The notes under the pieces were generated by a model, which was given only the letters and a program-made list of their open reading frames with translations, was not told where the DNA came from and did not search any database. The position numbers and the translations under genes are program-made. Shown here in pieces: positions 56,338 to 64,000 of a stretch of DNA of 64,000 nt (its first letter is position 1; the number at the start of each line of letters is the position of its first letter). Origin of the DNA: Bacteroidales bacterium (GTDB taxonomy: Bacteria > Bacteroidota > Bacteroidia > Bacteroidales > Lentimicrobiaceae). The DNA lies in the NCBI GenBank assembly GCA_016709025.1, contig JADJEQ010000005.1:310001-374000 (forward strand), read 5' to 3'.

Positions 56338-56682
56338 TCAGTCCGTCAACCGCCCGCCTGCACTGATCCAGTCGGCAATTTTAGCTTTGTCTGTTGCTGA
56401 TAATGCTCCGGTAGGTGGCATGGTGCCCTGGTCAACAGCCTGTGTTTTAATCCGTGAACCGGCAGCAACAATGTTGCTGTTGGTTTCGAAGTTAAGCCCC
56501 CCGGCATTGGCAGGCGAGGCATGACAGCCGGAGGTAGCGCAATTGCCGGCGATCACGGTTTTTGCTGCAAGAAACTTAGGTCCGGGTGTTTCTGTTTGCG
56601 GATCGTTGTCTTCACTCTTTGAACAGGAAATAAGCATCCCGACTGCAATTGCCAGGCCTAGAAAAAAATTGATTCTTTTCAT
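56338..56682 (-). CDS. small cytochrome-c-like lipoprotein
   Basis: A 114-residue lipoprotein with lipobox ISCS (Cys20) and an acidic stretch after it (SKSEDND). That stretch resembles the surface-export signal of Bacteroidetes lipoproteins. A haem-type motif NCATSGCH (Cys48, Cys53, His54) has four rather than two residues between the cysteines, and a downstream MPPTG could give the axial Met. The same pattern occurs in the partial protein at 1-420. It may be a single-haem electron carrier or a structural relative without haem. It converges on the Tyr/His-rich protein gene. Confidence 0.8.
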   Translation of the reverse strand: MKRINFFLGLAIAVGMLISCSKSEDNDPQTETPGPKFLAAKTVIAGNCATSGCHASPANAGGLNFETNSNIVAAGSRIKTQAVDQGTMPPTGALSATDKAKIADWISAGGRLTD

Positions 56683-57081
56683 TTTAATAGTTTTAGGGTT
56701 GTTTAATAAATGTTCAGCATTGAAGTTGGTTAACTGTAACTTTCAATAAATGGTTTCAATCGACAAATCTATCAATCGTCCCTTCAGGGGAAAAATAAAA
56801 GCTTCCCAATGGGAATTATTGGATACCGGATAAGCATTTTCAAAGGCCTACCAGTTTCAGAATGCTGCCTCTTTCATAAAATGTATGTTCATTGGTGTTG
56901 TTAAAATACTGTTAAAGCAACCTCATGCAGTAATCAAATTTTTGAGTTTATTGTTTATCAGTATATTAACCCGCAATTTCACAAATTAATCAACGAAATC
57001 TTTTATTACCTGACGTGTTTGCCCTTGTGGCTAAAGTCAGATATGCTTTCGTTAAGATGTACGGAAAATATATGAATATTG

Positions 57082-57120
57082 AGCCTGCTCCGAAAAGTCA
57101 AAAAGGAAGATTTGACACCA
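57082..57120. repeat. 39-base dispersed repeat, copy 2
   Basis: Matches the inverse complement of 45552-45590 with one mismatch. It lies within the 578-base gap 56683-57260, where I see no gene. A 77-codon frame (57015-57248) covers the repeat and is therefore not called. Confidence 0.7.
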
Positions 57121-57260
57121 GAACGCCAACACGTTGGTTTATACAAAGTGTTGATTATCATAACTCTGAAATTTCCGGATTTCAGTCCCATCATGTCTTA
57201 CTGACAAATAATCTGTTTTCGGAGTGGTCTCAGAATATGAACTTTTAAAACCAACCAGGT

Positions 57261-57734
57261 ATGAAAAATCTACTTCTTTTCAGTCTGTTAGTCCTTCTAA
57301 TAGGGTGCAGTCAAACTACCAGTGAAACCGGAGATGCAAGTCAATCCGTAAGCCTGGTAAATGTCGATTCCCTCAATGCTGGTTTTCTGGCGGGATGGAA
57401 CAACCATGATTCTGCAGCCATCATGAATATCTTTGCAGACTATGCCATTGTCTTCAATGATTCACTTTTGCATAAAGGTAAACAGGAGATCGCTGACCGA
57501 TGGGTGAGTCCTGGTGTAAAAGTGCTTGGAAACATCAAAACATTTTCTGCCCTCCACAATATAAACGGGAATATTGCTTACGATGCAGGAACCTATACGC
57601 TCGACATCACATTGCCGGATGCTGTGCTGAAAGAAAAGGGTAACTATTCACTGGTGTGGGAAAAGCGGGATAATGACTGGAAACTGGCCATGGTGCATAT
57701 CGAAGACGTCACCCAGATGCCGGATGTGAAATAA
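57261..57734 (+). CDS. lipoprotein with NTF2/SnoaL-like (DUF4440-type) domain
   Basis: A 157-residue lipoprotein (lipobox LLIGC, Cys16). After a short Ser/Thr-rich linker, residues about 35-150 match the cone-shaped NTF2-like fold of the DUF4440/SnoaL group: LNAGFLAGWNNHDSAAIMNIFADYAIVFNDS, in parts, then VWEKRDNDWKLAMVHIEDV at the end. Members include binding proteins and small enzymes; no active-site signature singles out a reaction here. Convergent with the flavodoxin/ferredoxin gene. Confidence 0.85.
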   Translation: MKNLLLFSLLVLLIGCSQTTSETGDASQSVSLVNVDSLNAGFLAGWNNHDSAAIMNIFADYAIVFNDSLLHKGKQEIADRWVSPGVKVLGNIKTFSALHNINGNIAYDAGTYTLDITLPDAVLKEKGNYSLVWEKRDNDWKLAMVHIEDVTQMPDVK

Positions 57735-57870
57735 ACCTACCCGGTTACTTCTGGTGGATATGAAAAATGAATGCGGGCTGAACAGAATCCCGCAATTTCC
57801 TGCTATTCAACATCACCACCATCCTGAAAGCAGGTTACCGGAATTTAAGAATTCCTTTCTCATACTTGAT

Positions 57871-58941
57871 TCATTTGTTTTTCAGCGCCTTATATCTTGG
57901 CCCCCAGAATTTATACCGGGTCAGGGAACTGTATTCCACCAGCAGTCCGAAAAACCGGAACCGAAGCAGGTAATGGATCAGGCGATACCACAATCCCAGA
58001 AATGCCAGCATAAGAACCGTTTCGATAACAAATTTCAGGATCCCGTTTTCTATGGTGAAAACCATCAACCCAAAATACCTGTAAAATAACACCATAATAA
58101 TGGATGAGAAAATCATCAGGTATCCTATAATAAATCCATGCCCGGTTTCTATGGCCTTTTCGGGACAACTACCCATGCACTTCATACAGCTTTCGCAATT
58201 GAACGTCCAGAAAGGCCTTTCATCAACCTTAACGATGGCCTTTACCGGACAGCCCTTTAGGCAAACATCGCAGTTGGTGCAATCTTTTGAAGCATAAAAG
58301 GATTTGGCGAACAGGAAACGTCCCGCAAAGTAATATCCGAATGATACCGGCGAAACCAGGAGATCCTGAACAATTTCATATAAGCCTTTAAAATTGCTCT
58401 TGCCAGAAAACACACCCCTGGCAAAAACAATGACCTTCTCTTTGCTTTTATCATGCAGGTATTGAACGGTTCGGTGGTTCAATCCCGGGTGTATGGAGAT
58501 CCAGTTGGAAGGGAGGTCAACCGGGAACATTGCCCGCATGGTGAAGCCCTTCAACCAGAGAATGAGTGTTGCCAGGTAAAAGGTAATGCCCGACAATCCG
58601 GGGGTTATCCACCGGCCAATCAACATTCCTGCCCTGGTGTTCATCAACAGTACTTTGTTCTTCCCTTTTGGAAACCGCAGTAAAAAATGCAGCATCACCG
58701 GCGGGTAATTAAAGCCATGAACCGGCGAAACAAACACAAGCAGGGCCCCGGCTTCAGGTGGTTCAATGTTAAGCCGGTCGATGGCGGCAATATTGATCAA
58801 CCTGCATTCAATCTTCATTTCCTCCGCAACCTTTGCCAGCCACAACGATACATTCTTTGAATTGCCCGATCCGGAAAAATAGTAAACGATTACATTCTGG
58901 TATACAGCCAAATCACCAACTACGGGGTTAATCTCTTTCAT
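57871..58941 (-). CDS. EFR1-family flavodoxin-ferredoxin membrane protein
   Basis: About 356 residues from the ATG at 58941. The frame stays open for 112 more codons upstream, but only because it reads through a GGAATGAT octamer array, so those are not coding. Residues 12-160 form a flavodoxin-like domain (VIVYYFSGSGNSKNVSLWLA). A two-cluster ferredoxin follows with CTNCDVCLKGCP and CESCMKCMGSCP, binding two [4Fe-4S] clusters. The C-terminal 100 residues contain about three hydrophobic helices. This is the EFR1 (ferrodoxin) layout, a putative membrane-linked electron carrier. The partner is unknown. Confidence 0.88.
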   Translation of the reverse strand: MKEINPVVGDLAVYQNVIVYYFSGSGNSKNVSLWLAKVAEEMKIECRLINIAAIDRLNIEPPEAGALLVFVSPVHGFNYPPVMLHFLLRFPKGKNKVLLMNTRAGMLIGRWITPGLSGITFYLATLILWLKGFTMRAMFPVDLPSNWISIHPGLNHRTVQYLHDKSKEKVIVFARGVFSGKSNFKGLYEIVQDLLVSPVSFGYYFAGRFLFAKSFYASKDCTNCDVCLKGCPVKAIVKVDERPFWTFNCESCMKCMGSCPEKAIETGHGFIIGYLMIFSSIIMVLFYRYFGLMVFTIENGILKFVIETVLMLAFLGLWYRLIHYLLRFRFFGLLVEYSSLTRYKFWGPRYKALKNK

Positions 58942-59054
58942 GATAAAATTATAAACTATAGTATATTTAGCTAACTGGATTTCAGTGCCTTTCATTCTGA
59001 TTTCAGGCAAAATTACAAAAGCTGTTTCAGAGATCCGGTAAACAAAATGATATT

Positions 59055-59494
59055 TTTTTTGGAATGATGGAATGATGGAATGATGGAAATGGGTGGAATG
59101 ATGGAATGGTGGAATGATGGAAGTCGGGGCACGCGTCAGAAGATAAGACGCGCGCAAACAGTGGAATGATGGAATGATGGAATGATGGAATGGTGGATGG
59201 AATGATGGAATGATGGAATGATGGAATGATGGAATGATGGAAGTCGGGGCACGCGTCAGAAGATAAGACGCGCGCAAACAGTGGAATGATGGAATGATGG
59301 AATCGTGGAATGGAATGATGGAAAAATTGGAAATTGGAAATTGGAATTGGTTATTGGAATAATGGAATAATGGAATTATGGAAATTGGAAATTAGAAATT
59401 AGAGATTAGACTCGAAATTGGAAATTCTCCTTTTTCTCCCCTTCTCTCACTCTCCCCTTCTCCCTCTCTTACCTTCTCTCAGTCCCTCAGTTCC
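59055..59494. repeat. GGAATGAT octamer arrays with an exact 120-base duplication
   Basis: GGAATGAT units run from about 59060 to 59310. Two copies of a segment with the hairpin CGCGTC-N9-GACGCG (59132-59152 and 120 bases later) lie at exactly 120-base spacing. Degenerate TTGGAAA and TTAGA units and pyrimidine-rich CTCAGTC/CTCTCCC runs follow up to the next gene end. Confidence 0.85.
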
Positions 59495-60736
59495 TCAGTC
59501 CCTCAGTCCCTCTAACTCCCTACTCTCCATCAGCTTCTTTTCCATGCTACTATATTCATATGCAACCGTATTGATGGGCTGTTGCGCTTTCTGAAAATCG
59601 CCGTTGTCTTTATATTCCAGTAAATTGAGCTTTAAAGTTTTTGGATAAACCGATTGTCTGCCGTTGTTATAGTTTACCTTCAACGAAATATCCGCAAAAA
59701 GACATTCTTCGGGATGAATTTTGACCAGGAACCGGTCTGATTTTCCGCCTTCAACGCTTTGCGAAGTCTTAACCGTGATGGTTTTCCCCTTGTCATTCAC
59801 AGAGATCCTTGCCTGGTATTTCATGGAGGGGGGCAAATACGCCAACGGGTGCTGATACCTCACCAGCTCAAATCCGGATGCAGTTTTGATTAAATCGTAT
59901 GAGGTTGCGGCATGTCGGACAAAGCCCCAGTTTAATTTGTATTCCTTCAGAATGCCATTTTCCAGGTAGCTGATCCTGCCATAGAATGTTTCGCTGCTCA
60001 GGATTTTGTTTTCAGCAATCAACCCGTTCCTGAATGTTAAGAATTGTTTTAACTCATCCGTTTCATCAAAGTTCCGGCCGAACAAAGGGTTGGGTGTCCA
60101 GAAACCCAGTTGTTCCTGGTAGGTTTTCAGTTGGTCCTTTTCACCCTCCGTGATCAATTCCAGTTTGCCGGCCAGCCCGGGCTTCAGCACGATGGTTAAA
60201 TGCCCTTCAGGACTACCAATAGACTTAAAGGCATCGTTGTCAAAATCCCACAATCGTTTTGCTCCATCCGAGATCAGTTCAATGCTTTTGATTTCATTTC
60301 CGCCCCAGCCATAATTCTCCAGTTTCAACTTCAGATTGCCCTTCGCATCCACTTCCGGACTGGCTTCAAAGGCAACCTGATTGTCAATCCGGGCATCAAG
60401 GATTTCCAGCTCAATTGAATTCAAAACAGCAGGTTTATCTCCACTGTTGTTGAGCGTCAAATCCAGCATCAGCGGAAACTCCAGCTTGTACTTCCCCGGC
60501 CAGTCTGATTTTGACTGTAGCGTAAACAGGGGCTTTATCAGCACCGCATTTCCTGATTCGTCAACCGAGTAACAAGCTTCGTTGTCGTCATCAGCGAAAA
60601 CGGAGATTCCTGCCCAGTCTATAGCCGCTTCATTCTTTTCGGTATAATTTTCTATCTGATTAATGGTAACATTTTTGCTGTCGGTCACCACAGCAGTTTT
60701 TGAACTCTTTTGCCGGAAGAAGTCGAAAAATCCCAT
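59495..60736 (-). CDS. unrecognised 413-residue protein, second gene of a two-gene unit
   Basis: I do not recognise a family. It starts GFFDFFRQKSSK without a signal peptide or membrane helix, so it looks cytoplasmic. Residues about 19-32 (DSKNVTINQIEN) resemble the N/Q-rich beta motif at the end of the upstream small protein. The rest is rich in beta-strand patterns (LMLDLTLNNSGDKPAVLNSI, ISVNDKGKTITVKTSQS, DISLKVNYNNG) and has charged linkers, suggesting beta-sandwich domains. It lies six bases downstream of the small membrane protein gene on the same strand. It could be a cytoplasmic partner held at the membrane by that protein. Confidence 0.75.
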   Translation of the reverse strand: MGFFDFFRQKSSKTAVVTDSKNVTINQIENYTEKNEAAIDWAGISVFADDDNEACYSVDESGNAVLIKPLFTLQSKSDWPGKYKLEFPLMLDLTLNNSGDKPAVLNSIELEILDARIDNQVAFEASPEVDAKGNLKLKLENYGWGGNEIKSIELISDGAKRLWDFDNDAFKSIGSPEGHLTIVLKPGLAGKLELITEGEKDQLKTYQEQLGFWTPNPLFGRNFDETDELKQFLTFRNGLIAENKILSSETFYGRISYLENGILKEYKLNWGFVRHAATSYDLIKTASGFELVRYQHPLAYLPPSMKYQARISVNDKGKTITVKTSQSVEGGKSDRFLVKIHPEECLFADISLKVNYNNGRQSVYPKTLKLNLLEYKDNGDFQKAQQPINTVAYEYSSMEKKLMESRELEGLRD

Positions 60737-60742
60737 AACTGA

Positions 60743-60973
60743 CTAATTGCTCTGGTTGACTTTCACATCTTCGCTGTCGGATACTTCAGAATTTGAATCA
60801 CCGCGCTGATGAACATCCACTTTTTTCGACTTTTGAATCCGGGAAACGGACTGTTTCTTCGAGAAATCAAATACGCCTCCCAAAAAAGAGAGTTTTCCGT
60901 TGCGGGCCATAAAGACAATGGCTATCGCCACAACAGCCAGTACTATAATGGTAAGAATCTTTGCATCTATCAT
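60743..60973 (-). CDS. small single-helix membrane protein, first gene of a two-gene unit
   Basis: 76 residues from the ATG at 60973; an upstream ATG would add 11 residues before the helix. Residues 4-24 form one membrane helix (ILTIIVLAVVAIAIVFMA). A basic stretch (FSKKQSVSRIQKSKK) is followed by an N/Q/D-rich tail with QRGDSN and DSEDVKVNQSN. The tail motif D-S-x-x-V-x-[IV]-N-Q recurs near the start of the partner protein. Such GDNS/NQ-rich strands occur in many uncharacterised bacterial proteins and may stack with one another. Function unknown. Confidence 0.7.
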   Translation of the reverse strand: MIDAKILTIIVLAVVAIAIVFMARNGKLSFLGGVFDFSKKQSVSRIQKSKKVDVHQRGDSNSEVSDSEDVKVNQSN

Positions 60974-61049
60974 ATCTGGGGTTTTTTTAGATAAGGTAAT
61001 TAACACAATTGAAGGCTAAATGTTTGATAGCTCTTTTGTTAAGTACTTT

Positions 61050-61600
61050 GAAAAGGGCACAGGGCACAGGGCACAGGGCATGGAGCATGGGCATGGAGCA
61101 TGGAGCATGGATTTATTTGGGAAGATTCCGTCTACGTAGCGGCAGACAAGGAGACATGGGGAAATGGGGACAAGGAGAAGAAAGCCTTTTAGCATTTCCG
61201 TCCCTCTTGGCAACAGAGCAAAGAGCTCAGGGCATGGAGCATGGATTTATTTGAGAAGATTCCGTCTACGTAGCGGCAGACAAGGAGACATGGGGAAATG
61301 GGGACAAGGAGAAGAAAGCCTTTTAGCATTTCCGTCCCTCTTGGGTACAGAGCAAAGAGCGCAGGGCATGGAGCATGGATTTATTTGGGAAGATTCCGTC
61401 TACGTAGCGGCAGACAAGGAGACATGGGGAAATGGGGACAAGGAGAAGAAAGCCTTTATGCATTTCCGTCCCTCTTGGGTACAGAGCAAAGAGCTCAGGG
61501 CATGGAGCATGGAGTTAATTGGGAAATTTCGTCTCTTTAGCAACTGACAAGGGGACACGGGGAAATGGGGACAAGGGGACAAAAGAAGCCTAACCTGTCA
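61050..61600. repeat. 134-base tandem repeat, about 3.5 copies
   Basis: The marker GATTCCGTCTACGTAGCGG occurs at 61124, 61258 and 61392, exactly 134 bases apart, with a degenerate fourth copy near 61526. The array is preceded by CAGGGCA heptamers. Because 134 is not a multiple of three, the open frames here shift from copy to copy and are not genes. Confidence 0.9.
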
Positions 61601-61679
61601 GGCATAAGGGGGTACGGGGGCTCCTTCTACCGGGACGGGGACTCACTTCTCCACTTCACAGCTGATTTCTTATTTCCCA

Positions 61680-61830
61680 TCTTAGTCCTTTATTCTCTCA
61701 AAACTATTTCACTTTTTTTTACTTCTTACCTCTTACTTCTTACCTCTTACTTCTCTTTTAACTTTTAAATTCACTCTTCACTTCTTCACTTTTCACTCTT
61801 CACTATTCACTTTTCCCGTTTCTGTTAAAC
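61680..61830. repeat. ACTTCTT/ACCTCTT heptamer array
   Basis: The inverse complement of the GTAAGAA/GTAAGAG array near 25070, grading into TTCACTC/TTCACTT units. The rest of the gap up to 61995 shows no gene. Confidence 0.75.
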
Positions 61831-61995
61831 TTATGTTAAGCTATCCCGATTCCATAACCATTCGCCAGAAGTCGTGTTTATTGAGTATTCCAGGATTTTG
61901 AGTTTGGTTAACCCATAGAATGCCACGCAGTTGCAGGATTGGGTACCTAAGCTTTTTAATTGGGTTATTCATGGGTTTTTAGTCAAACCGGAGTC

Positions 61996-62487
61996 ATGAA
62001 GTATGCAGTCATAGTCATCGGATTATTGTTTACAGGATCAGTTGCCAGAGCTGCTGTTCCTGATTCCCTCAAACGGTCACCCAACAATATCAGCCTTCAC
62101 CTCCTGGGGCACGGTACCTTGACTGCGGTTTATTATGAACGGCTTTTTCAAAATGGAACGCAAAGCTTTCTTGCCGCCAGCGCCGGTATTGGCCTGACCC
62201 CTCAGCTTGATTTTTCTGAAAATACTTCCCCTCCCAATCTTACTGTAATAAATCATCTGACGATAACCCTGGGACCAAAGAAAGGTGGATTTGAAGTGGG
62301 TGTGGGTGGAACCTGGGTAAATGATCCGTATGAACCACACTATTTTTTATATCCCATACTTGGTTTCCGGCTTCAGCCATTCAATAGAAATCAGCTGGTT
62401 TTCCGTGCTTTTGCCAGCTACCCCTTCGATGGTTTCAGCGACCTTCCTTATCTGCCGTTCGGTGTAAGTCTCGGAGTAACTTTCTGA
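61996..62487 (+). CDS. small predicted outer-membrane or secreted protein
   Basis: 163 residues from the ATG at 61996, which begins a signal peptide (KYAVIVIGLLFTGSVARA); an upstream TTG at 61960 is less likely. The mature part has alternating hydrophobic/polar strands (ISLHLLGHGTLTAVYYERLF, GGFEVGVGGTWVND, QLVFRAFASYPFDG) and ends VSLGVTF with a terminal Phe, features of small outer-membrane beta-barrels. No named family is recognised. It is isolated in repeat DNA. Confidence 0.8.
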   Translation: MKYAVIVIGLLFTGSVARAAVPDSLKRSPNNISLHLLGHGTLTAVYYERLFQNGTQSFLAASAGIGLTPQLDFSENTSPPNLTVINHLTITLGPKKGGFEVGVGGTWVNDPYEPHYFLYPILGFRLQPFNRNQLVFRAFASYPFDGFSDLPYLPFGVSLGVTF

Positions 62488-62499
62488 TATCCGGAGCAT

Positions 62500-62640
62500 T
62501 TCGGATTTCCTGAAGAAGGGACGAGGGACGTTGAAAAGGGACGAGGGACGGGCATTCAATTTCGGATTTCCTGAAGAAGGGACGAGGGACGTTGAAAAGG
62601 GACGAGGGACGGGCTTTCAATTTCGGATTTCGGATAGTTG
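62500..62640. repeat. 61-base tandem repeat
   Basis: TTCGGATTTCC starts recur at 62500 and 62561, with a partial third at 62622. Each unit also contains two GGGACGAGGGACG segments. It begins 12 bases after the preceding gene. Confidence 0.85.
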
Positions 62641-63090
62641 GTTTTTGGTTACTGGTCATTGGTTACTGGTTTGGATTTTGGATTGCAGATTTCGGATTCC
62701 TACTTCTTACTTTCTACTTCTTACTTCTTACTTCAAATTTTAAGATTAAGGACTTTTATTTGTTTAGTAAAGATTCAACACATAGGCACATAGCTTTGCA
62801 TAGGCACATAGAAACTCTGTATTGACAGCGTAATCCTCTTTCTTGCCATGTCTATCAGGTTTAGGCTAAGGTAAGGCTAAGGCTAAGGCTAAGGTTGAGG
62901 TTTACCCTTCGACTCTCCCTCCAAAGTGGGGGGCAAGCTGCTCAAGGTGACATGTTAAGTATTATCTATTTGTTTCGGGAAGGTTCAACACATAGGCACA
63001 TAGGAATGCACAGGCACATAGAAATTCTGAATTGTTCTTCCTGTTTCCTGCCATGGCCCCTGGTATTAAATTTTTAACTTAACCTTCTTG
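62640..63090. repeat. mixed low-complexity repeats
   Basis: Includes TTGGTTACTGG units, an ACTTCTT heptamer patch (62700-62738), a GGCTAA hexamer run (62870-62900), and two copies of an AACACATAGGCACATAG segment (near 62780 and 62990). No gene supported. Confidence 0.7.
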
Positions 63091-63091
63091 T

Positions 63092-63189
63092 TAAGTCACC
63101 CCCTCTCCTTTTTTTGGAGAGGGGGATGGGGGGTGAGGTCTAAGTCACCCCCTCTCCTTTTTTTGGAGAGGGGGATGGGGGGTGAGGTC
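63092..63189. repeat. two tandem copies of a 49-base hairpin unit
   Basis: Two copies of a 49-base unit (63092 and 63141). Each has a perfect CCCCCTCTCC/GGAGAGGGGG stem around a T7 loop and is followed by GGGGTGAGGTC-like sequence. The remaining 218 bases to the next start codon are AT-rich and featureless apart from a possible leader. Confidence 0.8.
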
Positions 63190-63407
63190 TAAACATTATT
63201 AACATTTAATAAGTAATAGAAATAAAGTAAAAAAAATGTATTTGCTTAAAGCACTGAAAACAAGTATTATAAATCAGATATTACCTCGGTTAAAAATTGC
63301 TGTCATAAAATAAAATTAAAAAGAGTTAATTTCTGGTATGCCATTTGCAAGGACAGCCATCACTAAACCGTGGTATCTGAAAAAGTACCTTCTAAAAACA
63401 AACTATC

Positions 63408-64000
63408 ATGAAAACGCTCAAAAACATCTCCGTCTTAGTTCTGTTACTCGCACTCGGGTTCAATTTTAAAGCTTCAGCTTACGGGGATGAAAAACTGAAT
63501 CTGCCCGGCGATAACCTGAACCTTTACGCCGTGATGAACCTTTTCCAGGAATCAGAAACACTCGAAGGGTTCGAAAGAAACCTCAATGCCGAGGACCAAA
63601 AAATCAACAACCTCGATCTGAACGGCGACAACTACATCGATTATATTAAAGTGATCGATTATCCCGACGGCAACGACCACACCATCGTGCTTCAGGTAGC
63701 AATCAACGCAAGGGAAAACCAGGATGTTGCAGTTATAACCGTTTTCAAGGATAAAAAAGGTCAGATTTTCGTTCAGATGATCGGCGACGAATACCTCTAC
63801 GGTAAGGATTACATCATTGAGCCATACTACGCCGAAACCCCAAATCCAGCCTATACCGGAAACACACGGGTGGTCAGCAATGCAGGCACAGTGGTAACCC
63901 GCACAACCTATGTTGAAGTTTACTCATGGCCTGTAGTAAGATACATATACACCCCTGCTTACGTTGTATGGCATTCACCCTGGTATTGGGGATATTATCC
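63408..64000 (+). CDS. paralog of the Tyr/His-rich exported protein (C-terminal part missing)
   Basis: From the ATG at 63408 the frame runs open past the window end (197 codons). The signal peptide (VLVLLLALGFNFKASA) and N-domain are very similar to the 54933 protein: LNLPGDNLNLYAVM, LFQESETLEGFER, the EF-hand-like DLNGDNYIDYIKVIDY, GDEYLYGKDYIIEP, and a SWPVVRYIYTP-AYVVWHSPW stretch entering the aromatic region. The two genes are clearly a duplicated pair, 8.5 kb apart, each preceded by repeat-rich DNA. The tail cannot be seen here. Confidence 0.9.
   Translation, partial: MKTLKNISVLVLLLALGFNFKASAYGDEKLNLPGDNLNLYAVMNLFQESETLEGFERNLNAEDQKINNLDLNGDNYIDYIKVIDYPDGNDHTIVLQVAINARENQDVAVITVFKDKKGQIFVQMIGDEYLYGKDYIIEPYYAETPNPAYTGNTRVVSNAGTVVTRTTYVEVYSWPVVRYIYTPAYVVWHSPWYWGYY

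Noticed and set aside
57015..57248. 77-codon frame
   Set aside because: Covers the 39-base dispersed repeat and shows no protein features.
58942..59277. 112-codon N-terminal extension of the flavodoxin-ferredoxin gene
   Set aside because: Reads Phe-His-His-Ser-Ile-Ile-Pro repeats from the octamer array; the conserved domain starts after the ATG at 58941.
59060..59310. Possible CRISPR array
   Set aside because: The units are contiguous octamers without unique spacers, and no cas genes are nearby.
61009..61547. Three overlapping 80-127-codon frames
   Set aside because: Frame shifts between copies of the 134-base tandem repeat show that they are not conserved coding sequence.

Overview
The window looks like a chromosomal stretch of a Bacteroidota bacterium, probably in or near Bacteroidales/Marinilabiliales. 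The reasons are: several secreted proteins end in a type IX secretion (T9SS) sorting domain; exact TAnnTTTG -7 boxes lie upstream of many genes and good Shine-Dalgarno sites are nearly absent; lipoproteins are abundant; and a V-type ATPase operon has the E-DUF2764-A-B-D-I-K order known from Bacteroidetes and Chlamydiae. I see no rRNA, tRNA, CRISPR array, phage or intact insertion sequence. The window is dominated by housekeeping and surface genes separated by unusually repeat-rich intergenic DNA.

Layout. 0-5 kb: end of a cytochrome-like lipoprotein, an S41 C-terminal processing protease, a dihydroorotate-dehydrogenase-like flavoprotein and a BaiN/HI0933-type flavoprotein. 5-14 kb: a signalling block with a soluble multi-PAS/GAF hybrid kinase, an NtrC-type sigma-54 activator, and a convergent membrane hybrid kinase ending in an HPt domain. 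14-19.5 kb: a coiled-coil lipoprotein, a metallo-beta-lactamase-fold hydrolase, a sialidase-like T9SS protein, a YdeI-like protein and a TolB-like propeller. 20-23 kb: quinol-dependent NO reductase with an Rrf2 regulator whose promoter carries a palindrome. 23-30.6 kb: an FG-GAP T9SS protein, guaA overlapping a LysM/periplasmic-binding fusion, and a second S41 peptidase. 30.9-33.4 kb: a zinc/manganese-type ABC importer. 33.8-41.8 kb: the V-ATPase operon; its K subunit carries the complete sodium-ligand set known from Enterococcus hirae NtpK. 42.4-49.4 kb: a secreted GH3 glycosidase, a DUF4342 protein, a repeat-containing T9SS protein and a YdjC/ChbG-like deacetylase. 49.7-54 kb: a very large acyl-CoA dehydratase activase fusion. 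54.9-64 kb: two paralogous secreted proteins rich in Tyr/His and Lys-Pro-Ala, a small cytochrome-like lipoprotein, an NTF2-like lipoprotein, a flavodoxin/ferredoxin membrane protein, an unrecognised two-gene unit, and a small predicted outer-membrane protein.

The most unusual feature is the intergenic DNA. It holds many heptanucleotide tandem arrays of different sequence, longer tandem units (134, 120, 61 and 49 bases, and roughly 300 bases), inverted-repeat elements resembling MITEs, and a GC-rich hairpin element of about 40 bases. One copy of that hairpin can be seen inserted cleanly into the arm of another inverted repeat. The unrecognised gene pair at 59.5-61.0 kb, whose two products share a D-S-x-x-V-x-[IV]-N-Q motif, is the best candidate for an undescribed protein system. 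A 45-base poly-G run at 41.87 kb is probably a sequencing or assembly artefact.
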